Below, one piece after another: positions 1 to 8,113 of a stretch of 64,000 bases of DNA (position 1 is the stretch's first letter; the number at the start of each line of letters is the position of its first letter). The DNA comes from Desulfopila_A sp964446655. GTDB taxonomy: Bacteria > Desulfobacterota > Desulfobulbia > Desulfobulbales > Desulfocapsaceae. A program made the position numbers and the translations under genes. Below the pieces are notes generated by a model. It made no database searches. It was not told the origin of the DNA and worked only from the letters and a program-made list of their open reading frames with translations. The stretch is taken from the NCBI GenBank assembly GCA_964446655.1, contig CAYUPL010000007.1:26999-90998 (forward strand), read 5' to 3'.

Positions 1-313
1 TTTCTTTTTCTTCCGCGGTAACTTCAAAACCCCATAATTCCAGCTCTGCCTTTACTGCACCAAGGTATTTTTTTATATCGAAAGCTTTTTCCGGCTGCAG
101 TAAGGAAAAATCCAAATCCTCAGAGAAACGGTCGAGCTTATACAGAATTCGTAATGCGCTTCCACCGTAAAAAGCAGCCTTTTCATAAAATTTAGACCTC
201 CATAAACCAAGCAAAACGATTTCCTGCATGATCTCCTTGAGCGCGTTCTCATGATCATGAACCGTATATAACTCGTATCTGCCTAGCATTTGGTCGACTT
301 TTTCATCAAACAT
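1..313 (-). CDS. AbiEii-type nucleotidyltransferase toxin, partial (window edge)
   Basis: The frame opens at an ATG at 313 and runs off the left edge, leaving the first 104 residues. It shows the nucleotidyltransferase signature of the AbiEii/AbiGii family: GGSALR (G50, G51, R55) followed by RFSEDLDFS, with D66 and D68 as the likely metal ligands. In characterised type IV systems this protein is the growth-arresting toxin used in abortive phage defence. Its first eight bases overlap the end of the AbiEi-like antitoxin gene, so the two are probably translated together. The C-terminal part cannot be judged. The family call is firm; defence activity is inferred from the family. Confidence 0.8.
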   Translation of the reverse strand, partial: MFDEKVDQMLGRYELYTVHDHENALKEIMQEIVLLGLWRSKFYEKAAFYGGSALRILYKLDRFSEDLDFSLLQPEKAFDIKKYLGAVKAELELWGFEVTAEEKE

Positions 314-923
314 GGTCTTCCTTTAAACAATCAAGCAGGAGTCTAATACTTTGCCGTTTATACCCGGTCTTGATTTCTTCCAATAAAGAAAAATCAAAAT
401 TTTTGATATCACTGTCATCCACGCGCATTAAGTCGAGGAATTCCTTCATTTCCGTTTTTGTGGAAATATGCGTCTGAGGGGCTGTCATGTCACATAGCGC
501 CTTTTCAGGGGAAGCAATGAGAAATTTTTTTTGATCTCCGGCATCTCCAAACTGAACCCCTATATTGAATACATTTTTGGGGCAACACAGATACGAAAAT
601 CGGCCAACCGGGGTTTCAAACTGCTTCTTTCTTTTCATTGTCATACTGATCATGAGCTCAACACGTTCCGGTATCATTTTCCAAAATGCCAGAGCGGTTT
701 GGGCGGTTATGTAAGACGGCCCATAGATCAGATTTGCCAGGATAAATTTGTTATAGGGCTTATTATACTCTTTACCCAACACATACAGCCCCTTTTTAAC
801 TCTAATAATATCTTTATCCCTGAGGAGCCCCCTGATCTTATCTCGCGGCTTTTTGTACTCCCTTAATGCATACAACAGTAAATTGTAATCAAACTCCGCG
901 GGAAACTGAATCAGGTTCTTCAT
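306..923 (-). CDS. AbiEi-like type IV antitoxin / transcriptional regulator
   Basis: This is a 205-residue protein. Its N-terminal region (about 8-50: YNLLLYALREYKKPRDKI followed by LLRDKDIIRVKKGLYVLG) is the winged-helix start of AbiEi antitoxins, in which the protein learns whether to express the partner. The remainder matches the C-terminal antitoxin domain in size. Known AbiEi proteins neutralise AbiEii without stable binding and repress their own promoter through inverted repeats. A fitting inverted repeat lies directly upstream (926-973). The stop codon overlaps the toxin start by 8 bases. The start at 923 is the only ATG close to that repeat; no strong ribosome binding site is visible. 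Confidence 0.75.
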   Translation of the reverse strand: MKNLIQFPAEFDYNLLLYALREYKKPRDKIRGLLRDKDIIRVKKGLYVLGKEYNKPYNKFILANLIYGPSYITAQTALAFWKMIPERVELMISMTMKRKKQFETPVGRFSYLCCPKNVFNIGVQFGDAGDQKKFLIASPEKALCDMTAPQTHISTKTEMKEFLDLMRVDDSDIKNFDFSLLEEIKTGYKRQSIRLLLDCLKEDHV

Positions 924-925
924 AA

Positions 926-973
926 CATACCAACCAATATGTCTAATATTTTGGACTTACTAGTTGGAGTATG
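926..973. promoter_or_regulatory. Inverted repeat upstream of the AbiE operon, candidate AbiEi operator
   Basis: CATACCAAC at 926-934 faces GTTGGAGTATG at 963-973, an inverted repeat with a 2-base bulge and an AT-rich centre, ending 3 bases before the antitoxin ATG. AbiEi antitoxins are known to autoregulate by binding inverted repeats at their promoter. Assigning this function here is inference. Confidence 0.35.
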
Positions 974-984
974 GCTTGTTGGGT

Positions 985-1072
985 AAGACATGTCAAGAAA
1001 ATTTGACGAAAATATTGAAATGTCATTTAATTTATGGAAATCGATACAATGTTTATGAAGAATACCGGCTAA
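985..1072. repeat. Degenerate fragment of the CTAGCCCGGAT dispersed repeat
   Basis: The stretch TGGAAATC, then ACAATGTTTATGA, then CCGGCTA follows the same order as the right end of the complete copy at 59553-59782 (TGGAAATC, ACAATGTTCATGA, CCGGGCTA), with scattered mismatches. It is AT-rich and non-coding and lies between the AbiE operon and the MscS gene. Confidence 0.4.
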
Positions 1073-1122
1073 AGCAATGCCCCAAGAACTTTAAGTGATA
1101 CTGGCCACTTCTCTGGAGGATA

Positions 1123-2358
1123 TCACTCTTTGTCTTCACCTGGAATGTCGGCCGTTTTTATATTCCCCATATTCCCCATATTCCCCATTTGGAAGCCCTC
1201 CGGCAGTCCTTTAATATATATGTCCTGCTTGGCATAGGGGATCTCTATATTGTTTTGCGCGAATTTTTTGTAAATCGCATCGTTGAGCGTGTCCATGGCC
1301 CGACCGCGCAGCTCCGGATCGTCGACCCAGCAGAGCAACTCGAAATCAAGACTCGATGCCCCGAATACCCTGAAGCGCACCCGTGGTTCCGGCATTGCGC
1401 AGACCAGGGGATCGCTCTTGCCAACCTGCAGGAGAATCTCGCGGACCAGGTCGATATCGGAACCGTAGGCGACGCCGATCTTGACGCGGAGACGCATCTT
1501 GGTATGCTGTCCGCCGGACTGATTAACGATGGTGGAATTTCCGATAATGGAGTTCGGAATGGTTATTTCGATATCGTCCCTGGTCAGAATACGCGTACTG
1601 CGCAGGCCGATATTCATGACCTTGCCCCTTTCACCGCGATCAAGCACCACATAATCGCCAATTTTGTACGGTGCGTCCGCCAGAATAAAGACCCCGGAAA
1701 AGAGATTGGACAGGGTATCCTTAGCGGCAAAACCGATGGCGATACCGGCAATACCGGCCGAGGCCAGCCAGGCCGTCATATCGATTTTCCAGATGACGAA
1801 AATGGCATAGGTACCGATACCGATGATAAATATTTTCGCGGCATTATCAAAAAGCGTGACGGTACTGTGCTGAATAAAAGTATGCTTATAGCTCAAATCC
1901 GCCAGCCGCTGCAAAAACAAGCTGGCCAGCCGGGAGAAGAAGTAGACCCAGATAAGGGCCCCCACAGTGCGGATTGCCCTGCCCAGCAGCAGATCCAGCC
2001 TGTCCGACAACGGCATCAGTTCCAGTCCGGCATAGATACCCGAGGCCAGCAAGGTGAAATAAATGGGTGGCCGCAGCAGCAGTACAACATGATCATCAAG
2101 ATCAAAACTGGTGGCACGACACAATTTACGCAGCAGTTTAAAAAGAAGCCAGGTGAAAAATGAAGCTACGGCAAAGGTAAGAACGATGACAGTTGCTCCC
2201 TTTACCCAGGGATTACTGGAAAAAACGGTAATCAACGGATCAAGCAGGGCTATGATATCCTGCTGCAGAGACGTTTCCGTCTCAGCTGCCGCCTGACAAG
2301 GAAGCAAGACAGCCAGAGTAACAGCAAATAAAGCGCGTAGATACAGCACCATTGTCAT
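1123..2358 (-). CDS. MscS-family mechanosensitive ion channel
   Basis: This inner-membrane channel of the small-conductance MscS family opens under membrane tension to release solutes during hypo-osmotic shock. With the ATG at 2358 it has 411 residues: a signal peptide (about 1-25), further hydrophobic helices, a pore helix rich in Ala and Gly (WLASAGIAGIAIGFAAKDT), then the conserved beta domain with IGDYVVLDRGERGKV and TRDDIEITIPNS. An upstream GTG at 2379 is in frame, but GAGGAG sits just before the ATG at 2358, so the ATG is preferred. ATG 2352 is also possible. The C-terminus carries MGNMGNMGNI, encoded by a 9-base tandem repeat. The gene stands alone. Confidence 0.9.
   Translation of the reverse strand: MTMVLYLRALFAVTLAVLLPCQAAAETETSLQQDIIALLDPLITVFSSNPWVKGATVIVLTFAVASFFTWLLFKLLRKLCRATSFDLDDHVVLLLRPPIYFTLLASGIYAGLELMPLSDRLDLLLGRAIRTVGALIWVYFFSRLASLFLQRLADLSYKHTFIQHSTVTLFDNAAKIFIIGIGTYAIFVIWKIDMTAWLASAGIAGIAIGFAAKDTLSNLFSGVFILADAPYKIGDYVVLDRGERGKVMNIGLRSTRILTRDDIEITIPNSIIGNSTIVNQSGGQHTKMRLRVKIGVAYGSDIDLVREILLQVGKSDPLVCAMPEPRVRFRVFGASSLDFELLCWVDDPELRGRAMDTLNDAIYKKFAQNNIEIPYAKQDIYIKGLPEGFQMGNMGNMGNIKTADIPGEDKE
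1162..1188. repeat. Three perfect 9-bp tandem repeats (ATTCCCCAT) in the MscS C-terminus
   Basis: ATTCCCCAT occurs three times head to tail and encodes MGN repeats near the C-terminus of the MscS-like channel. The unit is a multiple of three, so copy-number changes would keep the frame. Confidence 0.85.
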
Positions 2359-2484
2359 GGTCTCCTCTGTTTGGTTCACTTACCATCGGCAAAACTTCTT
2401 ACACTGTTAAGGATGGGACAGGATGAACCAACCGGGCATGTGCAATTTCCGGATTGACTTGTCCCATGTTTCCGCATGAACACG

Positions 2485-3150
2485 TCAGTCATGAAATGAG
2501 GTGAAACTCGTAACCTCTTCTCGAGGTGTACGGTAGCTGTTTACCAGGGCGCCCTCTTCTGCGTAGCCCAATGCCATGCCGCAAAGCAGGATTGTTTCCC
2601 CGGGGTAGCCGAGAATATCCTTAACCAATTTGGCGTAGCCGCTTAGAGCCGCCTGGGGGCAGGTTGCCAGCCCTTCGTCCAGAGCAGCCAGCATAACCGA
2701 TTGCAGAAACATGCCGCTGTCCATGTAGGAACCGATGGCAAGCGAGGGATCAAGAAAAAAGAACAGCAGCACCGGTGCATCAAAACCACGGTAATTCGCC
2801 TCCCATTGCTTCAATCGGCCCTGGCGGTCTTTTCTGTCGATTCCCAGGGTTTCGTAGAGCTGCATGCCGCAGGCAATTCTCCGTTTTTTAAAGGGTTCCT
2901 GCCATTGCACCGGATAGTAGTCAAAATCGCGATCTTCGGCCTCTTCCCGACGAAAGGCCGAAATGAGGGCTTCGGTAATTTTCCCCTTGGTTGCTCCGCT
3001 GACCACGGCAACCTGCCATGGCTGGCAATTGGCCCCGGATGGGGCATATCTTGCGGTATCAAGTATTTTTTCAATGATGTCCCGGCTGACTTCCTTTTTA
3101 CGGTAAGCCCGAATGGATTGACGCCGTCGTATCGCCTCTGATGTATTCAT
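2485..3150 (-). CDS. Nitroreductase-family flavoprotein
   Basis: This is a 221-residue FMN-dependent oxidoreductase of the nitroreductase family. The N-terminus shows the FMN phosphate-binding pattern RRRQSIRAYRKKEV, then ILDTARYAPSGANCQPW, the typical substrate and FMN loop. The C-terminal half has the usual GLATCPQAAL and ALGYAEEGALVNSYRTPREE segments. Such enzymes reduce nitro compounds, quinones or flavins with NAD(P)H; the physiological substrate cannot be read from the sequence. The start at 3150 is an ATG with CGGA upstream. The gene is divergent from the acyl-CoA synthetase at 3469 and has no obvious partner. Confidence 0.88.
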   Translation of the reverse strand: MNTSEAIRRRQSIRAYRKKEVSRDIIEKILDTARYAPSGANCQPWQVAVVSGATKGKITEALISAFRREEAEDRDFDYYPVQWQEPFKKRRIACGMQLYETLGIDRKDRQGRLKQWEANYRGFDAPVLLFFFLDPSLAIGSYMDSGMFLQSVMLAALDEGLATCPQAALSGYAKLVKDILGYPGETILLCGMALGYAEEGALVNSYRTPREEVTSFTSFHD

Positions 3151-3468
3151 AATATTGTCCGTGATTGTGTAATTGATAACTCTTTCCTGGTCTTTTGCCT
3201 TTCCTTCTAAGTTGATGTTCTTCGATCGTGCTGCAATTGCCTCTTCCGCCGCAGACCTGTTCTTGTACTATACTCCAACTTGAGCGATTTTCAATTTTGA
3301 TCATAAGGCAAGCTCCCCAGCCAAAACATAAGCTTGCCGGTTTTCGCTCGACAGACCACGGTAAAAGCACTTAATTGCAATTGCTTTCAGTTATAATGAC
3401 AGAGTATAGTTCCCACAGACCGTTACCGGCCGAAACGTTTTACCAAACCAGAAATCTTTGAGGCAACC
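3151..3468. other. Divergent intergenic region between nitroreductase and acyl-CoA synthetase
   Basis: This is 318 bases without a credible gene; short reading frames lack ribosome sites and family features. The right half holds a candidate promoter for the acyl-CoA synthetase gene, listed separately. Nothing else stands out. Confidence 0.5.
3369..3397 (+). promoter_or_regulatory. Candidate promoter for the acyl-CoA synthetase operon
   Basis: A perfect TATAAT lies at 3392-3397, about 72 bases before the start codon. The matching -35 region (around 3369-3374, ACTTAA at 17-base spacing) is poor, so this is a candidate only. Confidence 0.35.
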
Positions 3469-5580
3469 ATGCTGGAAAAGCTGTTTTCACCGCAGAGCGT
3501 CGCTGTCATCGGCGCCTCTAAAATCCCTGGAAAAGTCGGCCATGACATTCTTGCCAATCTGGTCAACGGCGGTTTCAAAGGGACCATCATTCCCGTCAAT
3601 CCTGCAGGAGGAATCTTGTTTGGTCTGCCGGTGCTGAAGAACATCAAGGAACACAGGCACGACATCGATCAGGTCATTATTGCCGTTCCAAGAAACAGCG
3701 TACTGACAGCCGTTCGAGACGCCATGGCCCGAAAGGCCAAAGGCGTCATTCTGATTTCCGCGGGATTTAAAGAGACCGGCAAAGAGGGGAAAAAGCTCGA
3801 AGAAGACGTCAGCAAGCTCTGTAAAACTCATGGCGCCCGTCTGCTGGGCCCGAACTGTCTCGGCCTGCAGAACACGGCTAACAACTTGAACAGCTCCTTT
3901 GCCGGCAACATGCCCCTGCGCGGCAATATCGCCATCTTCTCCCAGTCCGGCGCCCTCTGTACCTCCATGCTGGATCTTGCCGCCGGTCGGCACCTCGGTC
4001 TTTCCAAGCTGATAAGTATCGGCAACAAGGCTGATATTAACGAAAATGACCTGTTGGCCTATCTGGCCGACGACAGGGAGACCAAGGTTATCGCCGGTTA
4101 TCTGGAAAATATCGTCTCCGGCGATACCTTTATCAAAACTGCTGAAGATGCCTCTATGAAAAAACCGGTGGTTCTCCTCAAATCCGGTACAACCGAGGCG
4201 GGCCAAAAGGCCGCTGCCAGTCATACCGGTGTACTGGCAGGAACCGATACCGCCTATGGCGCCGCCTTCAAACGCTCCGGAGTGATCCGGGCCGACACCT
4301 TCGAAGCCCTCTTTGATTACGCCACGGCATTGTCCATGCAGCCCCTGCCCAAGGGAGACCGGGTACTGATCATCACCAATGCCGGCGGCCCCGGTACCAT
4401 GGCCGCCGATGCCGTTGAACGCTCCGGCATGCAGGTTGCCGACCTGGCCTCCAACACCGCCACGGCTCTGCGCGACAAACTTCACGAAGGCATAAGTATC
4501 GGCAATCCCGTCAATGTCCTGGGAGATGCCCCACCACGGCGCTACCGCGAAGCACTGCACGCCGCCCAAAAAGATGACAGCGTCGATGCCATCATCATTA
4601 TCCTGACGCCGCAGGTCATGTCCACCCCGAAGGAGACGGCCAGGATCATCGCCCGTGAAATAGACGGCCGCAAGCCGGTTCTGGCTTCATTCATGGGAGG
4701 AATGGAGGTCATGCCGGCACGAAGCGAACTCTCTGCGGCGGGACTACCCGATTATCAGTCGCCGGAACGGGCGGTGGCCGCATTGAAGGTGATGTATGAA
4801 TACGGCACCTGGCTGAACCGGCCACCCCGCAAGGTAACGCGCTTCCGGGTTAACAAAAGAAGAGTTGAGCGTATCATCACCAGAAGCAGACGTTTCCATA
4901 TTCTCCGTCTTAACGAGGTTAAATCGAAAAAAATCCTGCAGTCCTATGGTTTTGACGTACCGGAGGGCAGACTGGTCACCAATGCCGAAGAAGCCGTGGA
5001 ACAGGCCCGTCGAACCGGCTTTCCGGTGGCCATGAAAATCGTTTCCCCCGATATCGTCCATAAAAGCGATATGGGCGGGGTGAAACTGAACCTGACCACC
5101 GCCCAGCAGGTCAGGGACGGTTTCGATCTGATGATGATGCGCATCCTGCAGCAGGTCCCCAGCGCTATAGTTGAAGGCATCTATGTCGAGAAGATGGTGG
5201 ATCCCGGCCTCGAAGTGATCATCGGCGTCAGCAGGGATCCGCAGTTCGGCCCCATGCTGATGTTCGGTCTCGGCGGCATCTTTGTCGAGGTGTTGAAGGA
5301 TGTCACCTTTCATCTGGCACCCATCACCCAGGACGAGGCCATCCAGATGCTCAAATCCACCAGATCATACGACATTCTCAAGGGCAAGCGCGGTCAGAAA
5401 GGGGTGGATATCGTCGGCATCGCCAACGGGCTGCAGCGTATCAGCCAACTGACCACCGACTTTCCCCAGATCATCGAGCTTGATATCAATCCTTTTATTA
5501 TCGGAGAGTCGGGCACCGATCCGGTGGTGGCCGATGCCGGCATGACCCTTCTCTCGGCCGACAAGAACATTATTATTTAA
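3469..5580 (+). CDS. ADP-forming acyl-CoA synthetase (fused alpha and beta subunits)
   Basis: This is a 703-residue NDP-forming acyl-CoA synthetase, which converts acyl-CoA, ADP and phosphate to acid, CoA and ATP or the reverse. It begins with a CoA-binding Rossmann domain (SVAVIGASKIPGKVGHD). Next come the succinyl-CoA-ligase-like domains, with the phospho-histidine motif AAASHTGVLAGTD near residue 250. An ATP-grasp domain from about residue 480 contains AMKIVSPDIVHKSDMGGV. Fusion of the alpha and beta parts is common in bacteria. It lacks the C-terminal GNAT domain seen in PatZ-type proteins, but a GNAT domain is present in the next gene, 33 bases downstream, suggesting one operon for energy-conserving acyl-CoA handling and its control. 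The acyl specificity is unknown. Confidence 0.9.
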   Translation: MLEKLFSPQSVAVIGASKIPGKVGHDILANLVNGGFKGTIIPVNPAGGILFGLPVLKNIKEHRHDIDQVIIAVPRNSVLTAVRDAMARKAKGVILISAGFKETGKEGKKLEEDVSKLCKTHGARLLGPNCLGLQNTANNLNSSFAGNMPLRGNIAIFSQSGALCTSMLDLAAGRHLGLSKLISIGNKADINENDLLAYLADDRETKVIAGYLENIVSGDTFIKTAEDASMKKPVVLLKSGTTEAGQKAAASHTGVLAGTDTAYGAAFKRSGVIRADTFEALFDYATALSMQPLPKGDRVLIITNAGGPGTMAADAVERSGMQVADLASNTATALRDKLHEGISIGNPVNVLGDAPPRRYREALHAAQKDDSVDAIIIILTPQVMSTPKETARIIAREIDGRKPVLASFMGGMEVMPARSELSAAGLPDYQSPERAVAALKVMYEYGTWLNRPPRKVTRFRVNKRRVERIITRSRRFHILRLNEVKSKKILQSYGFDVPEGRLVTNAEEAVEQARRTGFPVAMKIVSPDIVHKSDMGGVKLNLTTAQQVRDGFDLMMMRILQQVPSAIVEGIYVEKMVDPGLEVIIGVSRDPQFGPMLMFGLGGIFVEVLKDVTFHLAPITQDEAIQMLKSTRSYDILKGKRGQKGVDIVGIANGLQRISQLTTDFPQIIELDINPFIIGESGTDPVVADAGMTLLSADKNIII

Positions 5581-5613
5581 CAGTCTTTCCGACTTTCGGA
5601 ACAAACACCTTTC

Positions 5614-7506
5614 ATGGAAAAAATGATGCATTACGATCCCAACTGGCTTGAACGCTACAAAGAAATGATCAGCACGGCGAAAAAGGCCCTCAAACAGGTC
5701 CGCTCCGGTAACAGAGTGTTTATCGGTACCGGCTGTGCCGAGCCGACCGAACTTGTAAAAGCCCTGACCGCCAGGACCGCCGAACTGGCAGACGTCGAGA
5801 TCGTCCAGCTCTTCACCAAAGGTGATGCACTCTATGCCCAGAAAAGCCATATCGAGAGCTTCACCGTCAACTCCTTTTTTATCGGTCGAAATGTGCGAGC
5901 CATGGTCCAGGAGGGACTGGGGAATTATACACCCATTCTTCTTTCCAATATTCCTCATCTTTTTAATTCCGGCCAACTTCCTCTCGACGTCGTTCTCATC
6001 CAGGTGACACCGCCTAACATCAACGGCAAAGTCAGTCTCGGCATATCGGTTGATATTGTCAAGAGCGCCGTCGAAAACGGTTCTCTCATCATCGCCCAGG
6101 TAAACCCCAGGATGGTATGGACCATGGGAGACAGCATGGTGGATGTCTACGATCTCGACATTCTCGTACCGGCTGATGTTGCCCTGGTTGAAAGAGAGGA
6201 AGAGGCGCTGAACGAAATCAGTCATGCCATCGGCAAAAATGTCGCTACACTGATTCCGGACGGTGCCACCATCCAGTTCGGCCTTGGTCGAACCCCCGGA
6301 TTCGGCCGGATTCCCCATGCCGCTATTCCCTACCTGATGGAAAAGAAAAATCTCGGCATCCACTGCGAAATGATTACCGACGCTGTTCTAGACCTCATTG
6401 AGGCGGGTGTCGCTACCGGGTCACGCAAAACCATGGACAGAGGCCGAATAGTCACCAGCTTCTGCATGGGCACTAAAAAACTCTATAACTACATTGACAA
6501 TAATCCGCTCTTCTGTTTCCGGCCCACGGAATATGTCAACGACCCATCCGTCATCAGTGAACAGACCAAAATGGTGGCCATCAATGTCGGCCAGGAGATC
6601 GATCTTACCGGACAGGTCTGTGCCGACGCCGTCGACGGCAAATTCTACTCCGGCATAGGCGGACTGATCGATTTTAACAGAGGTGCAGCCAGGTCCAAAA
6701 ACGGCAAGACGATCATCGTCATACCATCAACCAGCCTGGACGGCAAACGTTCACGAATCGTTGTCGGACTCAGTCCCGGCGCCGGTGTAACCATTACACG
6801 CGGGACGATTCATTATGTCGTCACGGAATACGGCGTGGCCTATCTCTATGGTAAATCGATCCAGGAAAGGGTCATGGCTCTTATCTCCATCGCTCACCCA
6901 GGCTATCGCAACCAACTCTTCAAGGCGGCCGTCGGAGCACACTACATACGGCCGGAGATGGCCGATGTAACTACCGGTTTCCTGGTGCCTCGAGACGATT
7001 TCATGCGCAGCACCATGCTGCTCAAGGACGGTACGCAGGTGTATTTCCGCTCCGTCCAGCCCACCGATGAACCGCGTATGAAAGACCTGCTCTATGACCT
7101 GTCCCGGGAAACCGTCTACTATCGCTTTATGAGCCAACAGAACAGGTTTACCCATAAGCAGATCCAGGACTTTGTCTATATTGATCACCGCAAGGATGTT
7201 GCCATAGTCGGCACCGTGCCGGAGGCCCATGGAGACGAGATTATCTGTGTCGGCCGATACTATCTCGATGAGGAAACCAACAGGGCCGAGGTCGCCTTTA
7301 TCATCAAAGATGACTGGCAGAACAAGGGGTTGGGAACCTTTCTCTACCAGCATCTCGCCGATATTGCCAAACGTAACGGCATAGCCGGATTTACAGCGGA
7401 AGTCCTGCGGAGCAACAATCGTATGTATACCATTTTCATTCACGCGGGCCACAAAGTATCCCATACCCTTGAAAAGGATGCATATAGTTTTATTATTGAT
7501 TTTTAA
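5614..7506 (+). CDS. Acetyl-CoA hydrolase/CoA-transferase fused to a GNAT acetyltransferase
   Basis: This is a 630-residue two-part protein. Residues 1-460 are a family I CoA-transferase / acetyl-CoA hydrolase, with GIHCEMITDA, then GIGGLIDFNRGAA near residue 346 (the oxyanion-hole glycine loop), then VTEYGVAYL. Residues about 470-630 form a GNAT N-acetyltransferase with the acetyl-CoA pyrophosphate loop QNKGLGT, preceded by VAFIIKDDW. It therefore couples acyl-CoA turnover to protein or small-molecule acetylation. It follows the ADP-forming synthetase and lies opposite a cluster that includes an HDAC-type deacetylase, so an acetylation switch on acyl-CoA enzymes is a reasonable inference. 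The fusion itself is clear; the acetylation target is not. Confidence 0.88.
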   Translation: MEKMMHYDPNWLERYKEMISTAKKALKQVRSGNRVFIGTGCAEPTELVKALTARTAELADVEIVQLFTKGDALYAQKSHIESFTVNSFFIGRNVRAMVQEGLGNYTPILLSNIPHLFNSGQLPLDVVLIQVTPPNINGKVSLGISVDIVKSAVENGSLIIAQVNPRMVWTMGDSMVDVYDLDILVPADVALVEREEEALNEISHAIGKNVATLIPDGATIQFGLGRTPGFGRIPHAAIPYLMEKKNLGIHCEMITDAVLDLIEAGVATGSRKTMDRGRIVTSFCMGTKKLYNYIDNNPLFCFRPTEYVNDPSVISEQTKMVAINVGQEIDLTGQVCADAVDGKFYSGIGGLIDFNRGAARSKNGKTIIVIPSTSLDGKRSRIVVGLSPGAGVTITRGTIHYVVTEYGVAYLYGKSIQERVMALISIAHPGYRNQLFKAAVGAHYIRPEMADVTTGFLVPRDDFMRSTMLLKDGTQVYFRSVQPTDEPRMKDLLYDLSRETVYYRFMSQQNRFTHKQIQDFVYIDHRKDVAIVGTVPEAHGDEIICVGRYYLDEETNRAEVAFIIKDDWQNKGLGTFLYQHLADIAKRNGIAGFTAEVLRSNNRMYTIFIHAGHKVSHTLEKDAYSFIIDF

Positions 7507-7562
7507 GTGACGATATGTCCTGCCCCATCTCGGGGATTGCGGCCTCCACTCTCTGCGGCTGC

Positions 7563-7637
7563 CCTCAACCAGCCCGGCAAACGCCCGGATGAACTATCAG
7601 GAAAAGCTTGCCGCATGGCGCGCAGCCCTGGTTGAGG
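7563..7637. terminator. Inverted repeat between convergent genes, possible bidirectional terminator
   Basis: CCTCAACCAG (7563-7572) pairs perfectly with CTGGTTGAGG (7628-7637) across a 55-base loop, between the convergent CoA-transferase-GNAT and MaoC genes. There is no T-run, so termination is uncertain. Confidence 0.3.
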
Positions 7638-7638
7638 A

Positions 7639-8091
7639 CTACTGAGAAGTTGTATCGTCGACTCTTCTTTTCCTGGGAAGCAGTACTGAGGCAACTCCTT
7701 CGAGAACGGCTACTCCGTTCTGATTGATGCAGGTGGTTTTCAGTTGGGCGGATTTCTTTTTGGGACCTATCTCTATGATTTCAGCCGTTGCGGTAATGGT
7801 GTCGCCGATACGAACCGGAGCCAGAAAACTCAGGGTCTGCCCCTGATAGATAGCCCCCGGGCCAGGCAGTTTCATGCCCATAACGGCGCCGACAAGGCCG
7901 GCGCAGAGCAAGCCGTGCGCGATTCTGCCGCCAAAAGGCGTCTGTCCGGCATACTCCTCGTCCATATGGACCGGGTTCATATCTCCGGTTATTCCGGCAT
8001 ACTGATAAATATCCGATTCGCTGATTGTCCGTGAAAGACTGGCTGAATCTCCCACTTTCAGTTTGGCTATGTCCAGAAGCTGGTGTGGCAT
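7639..8091 (-). CDS. MaoC-like (R)-specific enoyl-CoA hydratase
   Basis: This is a 150-residue hot-dog-fold hydratase of the PhaJ/MaoC family, which interconverts trans-2-enoyl-CoA and (R)-3-hydroxyacyl-CoA. The catalytic Asp/His motif is plain: YAGITGDMNPVHMDEEYA, followed by GGRIAHGLLCAGLV, the classic hydratase signature. The frame is open further upstream, but the ATG at 8091 is preceded by GGGAGGA and the extra residues match the end of the deacetylase gene in another frame, so the short start is preferred. It lies 22 bases downstream of the HDAC-family gene and is probably the last gene of that operon. It fits a role in short-chain acyl-CoA metabolism. Confidence 0.9.
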   Translation of the reverse strand: MPHQLLDIAKLKVGDSASLSRTISESDIYQYAGITGDMNPVHMDEEYAGQTPFGGRIAHGLLCAGLVGAVMGMKLPGPGAIYQGQTLSFLAPVRIGDTITATAEIIEIGPKKKSAQLKTTCINQNGVAVLEGVASVLLPRKRRVDDTTSQ

Positions 8092-8113
8092 TATTGAAAG
8101 GGTCCTCCCGTGC

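Noticed and set aside
1189..2163. 324-codon plus-strand open frame over the MscS gene
   Set aside because: It is antisense to a clear MscS channel, has no ribosome site or family motif, and is low-quality in composition.
3487..4569. 360-codon minus-strand frame opposite the acyl-CoA synthetase
   Set aside because: A shadow of a well-supported gene; it results from codon bias on the sense strand.
5365..6363. 332-codon minus-strand frame across the synthetase/CoA-transferase junction
   Set aside because: It spans two genuine genes on the other strand and shows no domain.
7589..7645. 18-residue frame (MNYQEKLAAWRAALVEDY) between convergent genes
   Set aside because: Protein-like composition, but no ribosome site and it lies within the inverted repeat; it may be a gene fragment but cannot be supported.
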